Below are positions 1 through 9,219 of a stretch of 64,000 bases of DNA, piece after piece. The position numbers and the translations under genes were made by a program. The DNA comes from Pedobacter sp. BAL39 (GTDB taxonomy: Bacteria > Bacteroidota > Bacteroidia > Sphingobacteriales > Sphingobacteriaceae): NCBI RefSeq assembly GCF_000170795.1, contig NZ_ABCM01000009.1:124001-188000 (forward strand). Reading direction: 5' to 3'. Every line of letters begins with the position of its first letter. The stretch's first letter is position 1. A model generated the notes under the pieces. That model had not been told where the DNA came from, ran no database searches, and saw nothing but the letters and a program-made list of their open reading frames with translations.

Positions 1-111
1 TTCAACACGCCAATTGTTGCAAGGCAGTGGTGAGTTGTAAACGCGATGATAGTATCTATAAAAACACACAATAGCTTGCAATTTATATACTCGGTTTTAT
101 CATGGTATTAT

Positions 112-462
112 TCAGACTGGGAGAAATAATGGTTCTAATACCTCACGATGAGTTTCTCCCCATTGTGCAGTCACCTCGATCACGGGAATCAGGCTCTTGC
201 CCAACTCCGTCAATTCGTATTCTACCTTTAATGGCAACTGATTGAAAGTAATTTTGGAGATGATGCCTTGCTGGAGCAGCTGTTTCAGTTGTGAGTCCAG
301 TATACGCCTTGATGCTTTAGGCATATGGCGGTGTAGTGCTCCCGGTCTTTTTATGCCTGAGTAGATACACCAGATCAGGCCGATCTTCCATTTCCCGCTC
401 ATCACTTCCATAAACAGGTGAAGGCCACATTCAAGCTGGACAGGTATCTTTCTTTCGTACAT
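112..462 (-). CDS. HxlR-family winged-helix transcriptional regulator
   Basis: A 116-residue protein of the typical HxlR length. An N-terminal Cys (CGLHLFMEVMSGKWK) precedes the conserved GKWKIGLIW helix, followed by the wing region GALHRHMPKASRRILDSQLKQL and the C-terminal YELTELGKSLIPVI, all hallmarks of HxlR/DUF24 regulators, which often sense electrophiles or quinones through a cysteine. It is divergent from an aldo/keto reductase 92 bases away, which is the usual arrangement for a regulator and its detoxification target. A TATATTTG box sits only five bases before the ATG, so the mRNA may be leaderless. The ligand cannot be told from sequence. Confidence 0.93.
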   Translation of the reverse strand: MYERKIPVQLECGLHLFMEVMSGKWKIGLIWCIYSGIKRPGALHRHMPKASRRILDSQLKQLLQQGIISKITFNQLPLKVEYELTELGKSLIPVIEVTAQWGETHREVLEPLFLPV

Positions 463-467
463 ACCCC

Positions 468-475
468 CAAATATA
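468..475 (-). promoter_or_regulatory. -7 promoter box of HxlR gene, leaderless spacing
   Basis: On the minus strand TATATTTG matches the Bacteroidota -7 consensus TAnnTTTG and is followed by five bases and then the ATG at 462. Transcription would begin at about the start codon. No clear -33 TTG was found at the expected distance. Confidence 0.5.
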
Positions 476-519
476 GGTCATCAGATTGTCTTATCCGATA
501 GGGCTGAATTTAGCCATAC

Positions 520-550
520 TTGACTTTCCAGCATAACCCTTCGACCTTTG
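520..550 (+). promoter_or_regulatory. Candidate promoter of aldo/keto reductase gene
   Basis: TTG at 520-522, 20 bases of spacer, then GACCTTTG at 543-550 (one mismatch to TAnnTTTG), four bases before the ATG at 555. Like the divergent HxlR gene this would give a leaderless message. The match is imperfect. Confidence 0.35.
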
Positions 551-554
551 GAAG

Positions 555-1526
555 ATGAAAAATAAACTATTCGGATTACATACTGGCCTGCCTGCCAGCG
601 AACTGATACTTGGCGCTGCAAACTTTGGCAGTCGACGTCGATATGGCGCCAGTCCTGAGGAAATTGAAAAAATCCTGACTACCTACACCGATGCCGGTGG
701 CAACTTTATTGACATAGCCGATCAGTACCAACTTGGAGAAGCGGAGGAAGTCATCGGGAAGTTCTTAGCTGGTCAGCGCGAAAACTTTATCATCTGCACC
801 AAGTATACCAGGAGCAGTGAAAAAGAGCCTTCCTTTCAGAATTCCGGCAACCACCGTAAAGCCATGAGACAGGGTATCGAAGCCAGCCTTAAGCGGCTAA
901 AAACAGATTACATCGACATCTATATGCCACATTATGATGATGGATACACACCAATAGATGAAATTGTACGCGGACTGGAAGACCTGGTAAAATCTGGAAA
1001 AGTTCTTTTTACCGGACTGGCCAATTTTCCTGCATGGAAAGCAGCTGCAATTGCAACTACGCTCCCACTGGCTGCATTGCAAATCGAGTATAACCTGGTG
1101 CAAAGAGTAGCAGAAAGAGAATTAATCCGGATGGCCGATCATTTCGGATTGGGCAAAATGTTTTATTCGCCCTTAGCAGGAGGATTGTTGACTGGGAAAT
1201 ACCGTCATGGTCAGTCGGGGCGCCTGAATGTACTTTCTCCAGATGGTGAAAAAGAAAGCGACACGACCAGGGTCATTATTGATGCCCTGGAACAGATCTC
1301 TGCTGAACTTGAAGCCAGCCCGGCACAAGTGGCGCTGGCATGGACACTGACTAAAAATGCCTTTCCCATCATTGGAGCCAGAGATCTTTCCCAACTCAAT
1401 GAAAGTCTGAAAGTTTTAGAAGTAAAGTTATGTCCAGAGCATATACAACATCTGGACGCAATCAGTGCTATCCAGTTAGGGTATCCTCATGATTTGCTCA
1501 AAAGTGTACAGCCAAAATTTGACTAA
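555..1526 (+). CDS. Aldo/keto reductase
   Basis: A 323-residue NAD(P)H-dependent aldo/keto reductase, normal length for the family. Visible motifs are the N-terminal LILGAANFG, the FIDIADQYQLGEAEE segment carrying the catalytic Asp and Tyr, the Lys in FIICTKYT, and the His in DIYMPHYDD, which together give the Asp-Tyr-Lys-His tetrad; the late strand FPIIGARDLSQL contacts the cofactor phosphate in relatives. It is cytosolic with no signal peptide. It is divergent from the HxlR gene, which probably controls it, and a strong hairpin follows the stop codon. Substrate specificity is unknown; carbonyl detoxification is an inference from the regulator. Confidence 0.95.
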   Translation: MKNKLFGLHTGLPASELILGAANFGSRRRYGASPEEIEKILTTYTDAGGNFIDIADQYQLGEAEEVIGKFLAGQRENFIICTKYTRSSEKEPSFQNSGNHRKAMRQGIEASLKRLKTDYIDIYMPHYDDGYTPIDEIVRGLEDLVKSGKVLFTGLANFPAWKAAAIATTLPLAALQIEYNLVQRVAERELIRMADHFGLGKMFYSPLAGGLLTGKYRHGQSGRLNVLSPDGEKESDTTRVIIDALEQISAELEASPAQVALAWTLTKNAFPIIGARDLSQLNESLKVLEVKLCPEHIQHLDAISAIQLGYPHDLLKSVQPKFD

Positions 1527-1547
1527 AATCGAAAATCTCCCAAATGC

Positions 1548-1588
1548 AACAACACCTCTTCTAAATCAGATTTAAAAGAGGTGTTGTT
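1548..1588. terminator. Bidirectional terminator hairpin
   Basis: Perfect 13-bp inverted repeat AACAACACCTCTT / AAGAGGTGTTGTT with a 15-base AT-rich loop, lying between the convergent aldo/keto reductase and DUF4374 genes. Confidence 0.8.
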
Positions 1589-1607
1589 CAAAAAGCAGAT
1601 TAAACTA

Positions 1608-2822
1608 TTATTTTAATCTCGCGATGGACTTAACATAAGTAGCATCAACAATAGCTCCTTTTGTAGCGGTAGCCGTTGCAACATCAATCTGATAAATATT
1701 ATTAACGCTATTCACAACAGCGGTAGCATATACTTTACCATCATCATATAACACATCTTCAGCACCAGAATACGTAGGTGAATTCCTTACGGCAGTGATT
1801 TGTTTTGTCACAAGGTCAACGATTGCAAATTTCAGGTTGTCACTGGTCCACTGACTAGCCTGCGCACCTGTGCTGATCTGAGCAAACAGCTTATTGTTGC
1901 CAATATAAGCAGCACGTACAATTCTTCCGCCATTGGTAGCCTGTGCAGTATTGAAGTAATATGATTGGTCAAACTCACTGCTTCCAGCAGCAATTTTAAG
2001 GATACCCGCATCTTTTGTAGACTGGGAGAAACCGTAGCCATTATGAGACACGGTATAGATGTCGCCAGATTCTGTCATAAAAATCCCGGAGCGCATGAAA
2101 AATGTTCCTGCCGGCCCCACACGTGTATCTCTGATCACTTTCTGAAACTGAAAATCAGGATAGCTGTAAACAGCCACTGTTACTTCATTTGTTTTAGTAG
2201 TTGCCCATGAAATTTTATCAAATGCGAAGAACGTTTGGAATGCCTGGTTACCACGAACCACAATACCCGAGTTCCTCCACCAGTCTGTACCATTTATTGG
2301 AGATACCGATTGCATCGGCACATTTACCCTTTTTGTAATGGCGTTTGAAGCCACATCAACAGTTACAAATTCTGCATTTGTACCTTCAGTTTCACTACCT
2401 GGCATATTGACCACCAACATGGACTTACCTGTGCCATCCAAATCTTTCAACTCATCTGCAGCACGACCGAAATTCAGCCCTGTTCTAGTTGCAATCTTAT
2501 TAGATGCATCAAGATATAAACCATCAACAGCTGTTACCCCAAGTCCGCCGATGCTGAAGAAGAAACTTCCGATCTTCACATAGTCACGGTATCCTTCCTG
2601 AAGTAACCCCTTACCCACTAGCGATAAGGTCCCATTCATCAGGTCGTTGGTAGGCAACACATAATTGGTGCTTTCCCCATTGGCTGTAACACCCAGCCCC
2701 AGGACATACACTTTGTCACCTGTTATTTCTTCATTGCTGACTTTGTCTTTGCTACATGAAGTTACAGCTATTGTAAGGGCAGCCAACAGCACTGCACTCA
2801 AAGATTGTCTAATTGTTTTCAT
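1608..2822 (-). CDS. DUF4374-type lipoprotein linked to siderophore receptor
   Basis: A 404-residue exported protein. The N-terminus MKTIRQSLSAVLLAALTIAVTSCSKD is a lipoprotein signal with the lipobox at VTSC. The rest reads as a beta-propeller-like chain of short strands with repeated phrases such as VYVLGLG, VTVDVASNAIT and AIVDLVTKQITAV, matching my knowledge of DUF4374 proteins, which are found beside TonB-dependent siderophore receptors in Bacteroidota. It follows the receptor by 21 bases on the same strand and must be co-transcribed with it. It is probably displayed in the outer membrane. The biochemical function is not established; a role in ferric-siderophore capture or release is inference. 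Confidence 0.85.
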   Translation of the reverse strand: MKTIRQSLSAVLLAALTIAVTSCSKDKVSNEEITGDKVYVLGLGVTANGESTNYVLPTNDLMNGTLSLVGKGLLQEGYRDYVKIGSFFFSIGGLGVTAVDGLYLDASNKIATRTGLNFGRAADELKDLDGTGKSMLVVNMPGSETEGTNAEFVTVDVASNAITKRVNVPMQSVSPINGTDWWRNSGIVVRGNQAFQTFFAFDKISWATTKTNEVTVAVYSYPDFQFQKVIRDTRVGPAGTFFMRSGIFMTESGDIYTVSHNGYGFSQSTKDAGILKIAAGSSEFDQSYYFNTAQATNGGRIVRAAYIGNNKLFAQISTGAQASQWTSDNLKFAIVDLVTKQITAVRNSPTYSGAEDVLYDDGKVYATAVVNSVNNIYQIDVATATATKGAIVDATYVKSIARLK

Positions 2823-2843
2823 TTCTTATTTAATTAATATATA

Positions 2844-5303
2844 TTACTTGTTTATGAAATAGCGAAGTTTGACAAAAAATGACCGGCCTGGTTTCTGCAA
2901 ACGGTAATTATCGAAAAGGTCATTATCGGTTAAATTACGGCCTTCCAGTGACACCGTATATTTGCCCTTGGCCATCGCATAATCTGCACTCAGGTCATGG
3001 GATGTTTGACGGGGAATGATGTCCTGGTTATTAAGCCCAAGGTGTTCCAACGTACGGTAGTATTTTTCAACGAAATTAAGAGCGTAGTTTACACTCAGCG
3101 TATTGTGTTGAATGCCTAGGTCGTTAAATTTAGTACCCAGATTTACATTACCAAAGAAATATGGAATATTAGGTACCTTGTAACCATACCCCAGGTTTCT
3201 GGTTACCACTGTCCCACCCAGGTTTGTATTTGAATTAAATTCGGTTCTGTCTGTTATATTTTGATAGGTGGCATTGACACTGGCGAAGATTCTATTTTTC
3301 CAGGTATACCGGACCTCAGCCTCCCCACCTGTTGTGGTAACCTTTCCAACATTAATATACCTATTGCCTACCGGTGCTAGTCTGGCCTGATCTACCCTGA
3401 TGTAGTCTTCCGCTTTGCGATAGATAAAATTACCTTCCACATCCAGTCTGCTTTCATCTGGGAGAGGTTGACTGAAAAGAGCTCCCAGGTTGAAGTTATG
3501 GCTGCGCTCTGGTTTTATCGCGGAATTGGCAAGATAGTAAAGCCCATCCCCAAGAAATTCCGATGCTTCCGGAAGACGGTAAGCCCGCTCATAAGATGCC
3601 TTCACCTGCAAACGCGGTAAAAGATAATAGGCAGAGGCCATCCCATAACCCACATATTGTTTGTTCTGAGATATAGGCTGGTAATCAGCCTGCGTAGTTG
3701 TCGATACATTTTCAAACGATTCTCCGTGAAGGAGATATAACTTGCTGAAAGCAGTAGCGGTAAACCCTTGGTAATTCGCCTGCCACGCCAGTCCCATATT
3801 CTGTTTACGCAGACTTTGTGTAAGGTTAAAAGTATAATTATCAGGATCTTCCACGTCACTTGATTTTCTATCAAAACTGGTCAGGACGTAGTTGTAAGAT
3901 AAAGAATGATGTTCATTGAGCTGATAAGAAAGGTTGGCTGTAACCAGCCCGTCATTGTCACGGTTTTTCAATTGCGTACGCCTCAGCTCCGCTGCTTCCT
4001 TATAAACGGATTCCTGTAACCAGTTGTATCTTAGCGCTGTAGTGTCAATAAAATTATTTCTGGTCATGTTGTATGCCGCATACACACTTGCCGTCAACCC
4101 TTCAGTAAAAAGGTTCGCCTTCTTATATTTTAAGGTCGGGATAAAAGAATGGCTATTCGCCGTCCGCGCACCAAAAACCTGGTCCATGGTTACACCGGTC
4201 TGTATATCTCTTTCGTTGCCAGCGGCAATGATGCCAATCAATAATTTGTCGGCAAAAGATTTACCGGTCAAACCGGCTTCTACCTGTCCACCGACAGAAG
4301 AATAATTGTCATGAAATCTTTCCACCTCCTGGATTGGCCCAGCGATACCAGTTGAGAGGTTTACCGGTGCTACATCAACCTTATAATTGTTATCCGAGTA
4401 ATTGAAGAAGGTATTTGCCCTTAAGGTAAAACCAGATTTTTTATCCGTATAAGCACCAACAACAGAGGCTTTATGGGTATTAAAAGATCCATAACCATAA
4501 GAAACATCCAGAAACTGGGGATTATCCCTGGTTACCAGGTTCACCGCACCACCTAAGGCATCTCCGCCGAGGGTAACCGGTAACACGCCCTTATACACTT
4601 CCACACGCTCGACCATAGTTGTTGGCAGGTTGTTTAGCGTTAAAGAAGAACCAAAATTATCCATGGGGATACCATCAAGGAAGAATTTCACCTGTTTCCC
4701 GCTGAAACCGTTCAGGGAGAAACTGAAACCCGATCCAAGTCCCCCATCCTCGCGTACACGCACGCCCGGCAGGCGGTTGAGTACTTGATTTAGATCGGCA
4801 GAACTATTATATAGCCTTTTGGCATCGACAATATCAACATTAAAACCCTGATCTTTGATCTTTTTAGCTTCGGTTTTACCAGCCACAGTCACTTGGTTCA
4901 ATGATTGTTCATCTGGTAGCAGCTTCCAGTCTAAAGACTTTTGCTCCCCTTTTGCCAGGACGACCTTCTTATACTGAGTAACGTAACCTACAGACCGCAG
5001 GAAGATTTCATAACTCCCCTCTTTCTCTAACGAGATCGTATACCTTCCATCCTTGTTTGTTTCTGCCGAAATGTTCGGGCCTTTAACGAATAAGGTAACG
5101 TGAGACATTGGCACTCCTGATTCATCAATCACCTGACCCCTGATCACCGGACGTTGCTGTGAACTAATGACAACTGGTCCAATATTATATCTTGTATCAA
5201 CGTGAGCAACTGAGACTTCAGCATGAACTGCGGAGGAATTAACGATTGATCCGAAGATCACCAAAGTCCGCAATGATAGGCGGATCAACGATTTAATTTT
5301 CAA
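2844..5303 (-). CDS. TonB-dependent outer-membrane receptor, probably siderophore/iron
   Basis: An 819-residue TonB-dependent receptor. After a signal peptide (cleavage near VHAE) comes a CarboxypepD_reg-like domain at about residues 52-135 (VIRGQVIDESGVPMSHV ... GYVTQYKK), then a TonB-box-like LNQVTVAG, a plug at about 150-265 (LNQVLNRLPGVRVRED, VERVEVYKGVLPVTLGGDALGGAVNLVTR) and a 22-strand barrel ending in an aromatic strand with SFFVKLRYFINK. It is not SusC: the gene is followed by DUF4374, not by SusD. The promoter overlaps a Fur-box-like sequence, which supports iron regulation. The cognate ligand is not predictable; ferric siderophore is the best guess. Confidence 0.93.
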   Translation of the reverse strand: MKIKSLIRLSLRTLVIFGSIVNSSAVHAEVSVAHVDTRYNIGPVVISSQQRPVIRGQVIDESGVPMSHVTLFVKGPNISAETNKDGRYTISLEKEGSYEIFLRSVGYVTQYKKVVLAKGEQKSLDWKLLPDEQSLNQVTVAGKTEAKKIKDQGFNVDIVDAKRLYNSSADLNQVLNRLPGVRVREDGGLGSGFSFSLNGFSGKQVKFFLDGIPMDNFGSSLTLNNLPTTMVERVEVYKGVLPVTLGGDALGGAVNLVTRDNPQFLDVSYGYGSFNTHKASVVGAYTDKKSGFTLRANTFFNYSDNNYKVDVAPVNLSTGIAGPIQEVERFHDNYSSVGGQVEAGLTGKSFADKLLIGIIAAGNERDIQTGVTMDQVFGARTANSHSFIPTLKYKKANLFTEGLTASVYAAYNMTRNNFIDTTALRYNWLQESVYKEAAELRRTQLKNRDNDGLVTANLSYQLNEHHSLSYNYVLTSFDRKSSDVEDPDNYTFNLTQSLRKQNMGLAWQANYQGFTATAFSKLYLLHGESFENVSTTTQADYQPISQNKQYVGYGMASAYYLLPRLQVKASYERAYRLPEASEFLGDGLYYLANSAIKPERSHNFNLGALFSQPLPDESRLDVEGNFIYRKAEDYIRVDQARLAPVGNRYINVGKVTTTGGEAEVRYTWKNRIFASVNATYQNITDRTEFNSNTNLGGTVVTRNLGYGYKVPNIPYFFGNVNLGTKFNDLGIQHNTLSVNYALNFVEKYYRTLEHLGLNNQDIIPRQTSHDLSADYAMAKGKYTVSLEGRNLTDNDLFDNYRLQKPGRSFFVKLRYFINK

Positions 5304-5367
5304 AGCTTAGTTATTTTATAATCTTCCCGGCTATCACTATAGCATTGTATAGCTTCATTAGCGTTCG

Positions 5368-5396
5368 CAAATATATCTATTTAGAATCATTTTCAA
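5368..5396 (-). promoter_or_regulatory. Promoter with overlapping Fur-box-like operator
   Basis: Read on the minus strand: -33 TTG (5394-5396), 18 bases, then a perfect -7 TATATTTG (5368-5375), 65 bases before the receptor ATG. TGAAAATGATTCTAA (5381-5395) covers the -33 end and matches 11 of 14 arms of the 7-1-7 Fur consensus TGATAATnATTATCA. A second palindrome TTAGTCTAA lies at 5412-5420. Iron repression through Fur is inferred. Confidence 0.55.
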
Positions 5397-5566
5397 TAGC
5401 TTATTCAATAATTAGTCTAAATAAGACGCCTAGACATTTTTATATACACGTAAGTTTCATTAATATAGCGCTTGACTGGAAGCGAAAATCTCAGAAGGTC
5501 TCCTACCGTCAGGCTTATCCATAGCAGGCAATGGCAGGATTTTTGAAGCATGTCGGAAAAGCAAAA

Positions 5567-7522
5567 ATGAAGTATAACTTAACGCTTGTTCTCTTTATTG
5601 CAGGTTTATTTTTGAATTCCTGCGGCGGACAAAGTCCTGAAAAAACCAGGCAGGCAAAAGAGTATATCGCTTCTCTACAAGCGATGAAGCTTGGTGACCT
5701 TAAAGATCAATTAAAAAAAGATACCGTCCTGCTCAACAAGTTGATCAAAACCGCCACCTTTACTATGCAGCTGACATCACACTTTTCATCTGGTCAAAAA
5801 AGTGGTGTGCAAAAATCAGAGCCTGAATTCATCCTCAACAACAATGTATCGAAGATTACTGAGGCTTTTAAAGATTATTCCAGACAATTGTATTTTAATC
5901 AGGATTTTAACGAAAGCTACCAGGAGGATAAATTGAAGTTATATGCTGCAAATAGATTTGAATTCGAAAGCGGGTATAATGATCATAAAGAAGGGGATAG
6001 CCTATTTAAGCCCTTTGAGCAATCAATAGAAACGGTTGAAAAAGGCTACTTTTTCAAAGGCAAGAAACTCGCAGGAAAAGACATTGGACTCAAGCGTATT
6101 GATAGCATAGAAACCGAAATCAGCTTAAAACTCCCTTTAGAATTTGAAAAATTCAGCATTGAGAAATCACAAAAAATTAAACAATATAAAAATCAAACGA
6201 TTGAAGTCGAATCAATTGAAGACAACATAGTCAAACTAAAAATACCAGTTGAGATTTACAGCGCTATTATTGGGTATCAGGGTTATAATGATCAGAATTT
6301 CAGGATGAACAGCAACGCTTTAAGCTCGACCCCAATTCTTGAAATCAGGAAAGATGTTAAAAGCAACTTAAAGAATCTACTGGATATCTTTTCAGCTGTG
6401 CTTAAAACCAATGATGCAAATGAAGCCAAACAGATACTAACTAAGATCAATCAGAACCAGTTAACGGCGAGGCACCATATGGCGGAATTTAACAGCTACT
6501 TTTCCGGTTTAACTGAGAAACGAATTAAAGAACTTGGCGATATACCTTTCTACGAAGAGATCGCGGAGAAAGGGAAAAACGTTATTGCCGCTGAAAATGA
6601 ATTTGTATTCGTAGAATTTCCAGATGACATAAAAAAGATTGAAGTTTTTGTAGCCACAAAATTTAATGACCTTCGTCAGACCAACATGGTAAAGTTCAAC
6701 AACCATCGCTCAACGCCGAAATACTTCGATGTAAATCAACCGAATATCATTTATAACACATACGAAAAAGGTAAGGGTATAACATATGGAGTGTCCAATA
6801 AAGATGGCGAGAAAATTATACCTGCAAAGTTCGACAACCTCCAGCAAGCTGGAAACGATTATTTTATCATCGATGATCAACTACAGTGGTTAGATATGGC
6901 TGGAAAAAAAATGGTTGCCTTGCCACAGTATCAGAATTATTTACAAACCTTAAAGCCTGGGTACGATGTTTTCGAAAAATCGATTGAGGATGCACCGGCA
7001 GTTGGCGTGGTATTGAATCGTACTAAAGTGATTTTGCCTTTTGAGTACCATGGTTTTGACAAATATGGAACATTTATCATTGCGCATAAAAACTCCGATG
7101 TTGATGAGCTATATGATCTAAACTTTAAGCGGCTGCCCAACCATGGAATAAAAAGTATACAGACCATTAACGAGTTTATCGCATCTGAGACCAAATACCC
7201 ATTGCTTTTCGTTGCCGAAGACGACAAAAGAAAGAAAGCTTTAACAGATAAAAACCTGAAGTTGTTAACGCCATTTAAATATGAATTTATAAGTCCATTT
7301 TTTGAAATAAAAGATCATTACATCGCAGGCATCCGCACACCCGATGGCAGTAGTTACTATTACGGGCTGATCGATCAAAACGGCAAAGAAGTGGTTCCTT
7401 TTATCTTTGAAAACATTAATGACGAACTGGACAAGTCAGGAAAACTGAAATACCGCCTGAAAAATAAAGCTCAAGCTGCCCCGCTTGAGGTCTTTCTGAA
7501 AACCTATGGAAAGAAGAGCTGA
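5567..7522 (+). CDS. Hypothetical lipoprotein with C-terminal WG-like repeats
   Basis: The ORF can be read from 5531, but the methionine at 5567 begins a clear lipoprotein signal (MKYNLTLVLFIAGLFLNSCGG, lipobox LNSC), so I start there; product 651 residues. The N-terminal half is charged and mostly helical (resembling DUF3829-like exported proteins). The C-terminal third has degenerate repeats of the WG type: GVSNKDGEKIIPAKFDNL, then GLIDQNGKEVVPFIFENI. Such repeats usually form small beta hairpins of unknown binding role. It stands alone, divergent from the receptor gene, and ends just before a palindromic terminator. No enzymatic motif was seen. Confidence 0.8.
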   Translation: MKYNLTLVLFIAGLFLNSCGGQSPEKTRQAKEYIASLQAMKLGDLKDQLKKDTVLLNKLIKTATFTMQLTSHFSSGQKSGVQKSEPEFILNNNVSKITEAFKDYSRQLYFNQDFNESYQEDKLKLYAANRFEFESGYNDHKEGDSLFKPFEQSIETVEKGYFFKGKKLAGKDIGLKRIDSIETEISLKLPLEFEKFSIEKSQKIKQYKNQTIEVESIEDNIVKLKIPVEIYSAIIGYQGYNDQNFRMNSNALSSTPILEIRKDVKSNLKNLLDIFSAVLKTNDANEAKQILTKINQNQLTARHHMAEFNSYFSGLTEKRIKELGDIPFYEEIAEKGKNVIAAENEFVFVEFPDDIKKIEVFVATKFNDLRQTNMVKFNNHRSTPKYFDVNQPNIIYNTYEKGKGITYGVSNKDGEKIIPAKFDNLQQAGNDYFIIDDQLQWLDMAGKKMVALPQYQNYLQTLKPGYDVFEKSIEDAPAVGVVLNRTKVILPFEYHGFDKYGTFIIAHKNSDVDELYDLNFKRLPNHGIKSIQTINEFIASETKYPLLFVAEDDKRKKALTDKNLKLLTPFKYEFISPFFEIKDHYIAGIRTPDGSSYYYGLIDQNGKEVVPFIFENINDELDKSGKLKYRLKNKAQAAPLEVFLKTYGKKS

Positions 7523-7566
7523 TGCTTCAGATTAATTGAAGCACAGCATCTGCTCCTCTACATTTA

Positions 7567-7598
7567 AAGCGAAAATTCCGCTAGCGGAATTTTCGCTT
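7567..7598. terminator. Perfect 32-bp palindromic terminator
   Basis: AAGCGAAAATTCCG, a CTAG centre, and CGGAATTTTCGCTT form a perfect palindrome between the convergent lipoprotein and DUF1275 genes. It covers the stop codon (7581-7583) and last codons of the DUF1275 gene, and both strands end in a T run, so it can serve both directions. Confidence 0.8.
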
Positions 7599-8310
7599 CA
7601 GACTGTAATAACGAAACAGAAGTCTGTCGTACCATAATGCAAACAATAAAAGCGCACCAGGAAGCAATAATGTCTTTAATGCAAAATGGCGGTAGCAAAT
7701 GCCCCCAATGATCCCGCCCAGGAAGAAAAACCCAATGATCATTAATTTTAAAAACAGACTCCTTCGCAACGTCCGTTGATCCTCTTTGTCACGGTAAAAA
7801 AACAACTGTGAAAGCTCAATTCCCAAATCTGTAAAAAGTCCGGTGAGGTGCGTTGTCCTTACCACCGATTGTGACACCCTTGTAACCAGGGCATTCTGAA
7901 GCCCCATCGCAAAAAGCAGTCCTGCGGGGATGAACATCAAATGAACCAATTGTTCATTCTTCATTTGAACAGGACTTAGACTGATGGATATCAATATGAA
8001 TATTTCAATTAAAATCGGAATGATATACGCATTATAAGGCTTGTTCCTGGCACCCCATTCTACGAATAGCCCGGAAACAAAGGAACCCAACAGGAAAAAG
8101 ATGATATAGGATAAATACACTAAAGAAGTGCTGTAATTCTCCAGAAAAAGCTGTTCTGAGAAGTACGCGAAATGACCGGTAACATTGGTCGTCAAAGTAC
8201 CTACTCCTAAAACTCCGCTAATGTTTACAAGACCTGCAACTCCGGATAAAATGGACGCTAACCTGAGATTATGGGAATACGTACCTGCTTTCCCCCTGAT
8301 GCCTAAACAT
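7581..8310 (-). CDS. YoaK/DUF1275 membrane protein, apparent 5' frameshift
   Basis: The continuous frame is certain from 8195 down to 7581 (about 204 residues from a TTG). It has five or six hydrophobic helices and the DUF1275 signatures TTNVTGHFAYF, LGLQNALVTRVS-like GLQNALVTRVSQ and VVRTTHLTGLFTDLG. The same frame continues upstream and encodes the family N-terminus (HNLRLASILSGVAGLVNISG), but has no ATG. An ATG at 8310 opens the matching start MFRHQG in another frame; the frames would join if the G5 run at 8292-8296 (minus strand) had four G. So the gene is either frameshifted, mis-sequenced, or started at a weak internal codon. The family's transport role is unknown. Confidence 0.85.
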
Positions 8311-8579
8311 GTTGAATTGTTTGATGCAAATTTACATCATTTTAGGATGCCTATTTGTACAATTAATGGTATTCCAATGTCATATATAGCAGGAAAGATG
8401 TTTATTTTTTTTGTAAATTGCTTAAACAACATGCTATACATAATAAATAAATGTTATAACTTTTTTTTACATTTGAATAAGGGAACAGCCACGACATCTT
8501 CACGTTTTCTTCAACCTGTATAGCAGCAATCGTAGGTCAACACCTGATAACAGACAAACATGTAACCAATTAGAAGACG

Positions 8580-9140
8580 ATGAAGTTGCTAATCAAGAAT
8601 ATGGTAAGCCTGCGCTGCAAAATGATAGTCAAGTCAGAGTTGACAAACATGGGCCTGCATTTCACTGTCGTTGAACTTGGTGAAGTAGAGATTCTGGAAG
8701 ACCTGAGCAATCAGCAATATCAACAACTTCAGTCTGTATTACAAACCTATGGACTTGAGCTCATGGAAGATAAGAAGAGCATCCTGATTGAAAAAATAAA
8801 AAACATTATTGTCGAGATGGTACACTATAATGAGATTCCGATTAAAGTCAATTTCTCAGATTATCTCAGCTCCAAACTCAACTACGAATACAATTACTTA
8901 TCCAATCTTTTCTCAGAATTTAAAGGAACCACCATTGAGCAGTTTATCATTGCACATAAGATAGAACGCGCGAAAGAACTAATGATCTACGATAAACTCA
9001 CCCTGACCCAAATCGCGAACCAACTCGATTACAGCAGTGTATCCCACCTTTCCAGGCAATTTAAAAAAGTAACAGGGTTGACTCCCTCCTTTTTCAAACA
9101 AATGAAGGATAAGCGGTTAAAGGCCAGAGAAGATTTGTAA
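8580..9140 (+). CDS. AraC-family transcriptional regulator
   Basis: A 186-residue protein with an AraC/XylS double helix-turn-helix at the C-terminus (about residues 95-180): NYLSNLFSEFKGTTIEQFI, then LTLTQIANQLDYSSVSHLSRQFKKVTGLTPSFFKQ. The N-terminal part (MVSLRCKMIVKSELTNMGL, FTVVELGEVEI) is a short conserved segment found on small Bacteroidota AraC proteins in place of a ligand-binding cupin. A start at the methionine 8601 is also possible. The next gene is a small cupin, so the two may form a sensing unit. The regulated genes are unknown. Confidence 0.92.
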   Translation: MKLLIKNMVSLRCKMIVKSELTNMGLHFTVVELGEVEILEDLSNQQYQQLQSVLQTYGLELMEDKKSILIEKIKNIIVEMVHYNEIPIKVNFSDYLSSKLNYEYNYLSNLFSEFKGTTIEQFIIAHKIERAKELMIYDKLTLTQIANQLDYSSVSHLSRQFKKVTGLTPSFFKQMKDKRLKAREDL

Positions 9141-9219
9141 GTATAAAATATGATTAATTCATACCATTCTACAACTTTTAATCAGCACCTTTGCAAACGG
9201 CATTATCCGAACACATCAT

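Noticed and set aside
8292..8296. Programmed ribosomal frameshifting at the G5 run
   Set aside because: A G5 run lacks a slippery heptamer with a stimulatory structure, and the site is at the very start of the gene, where an indel or error is simpler.
8185..8523. 112-codon plus-strand frame over the start of DUF1275
   Set aside because: It is the antisense of the conserved DUF1275 N-terminal region and has no protein-like features.
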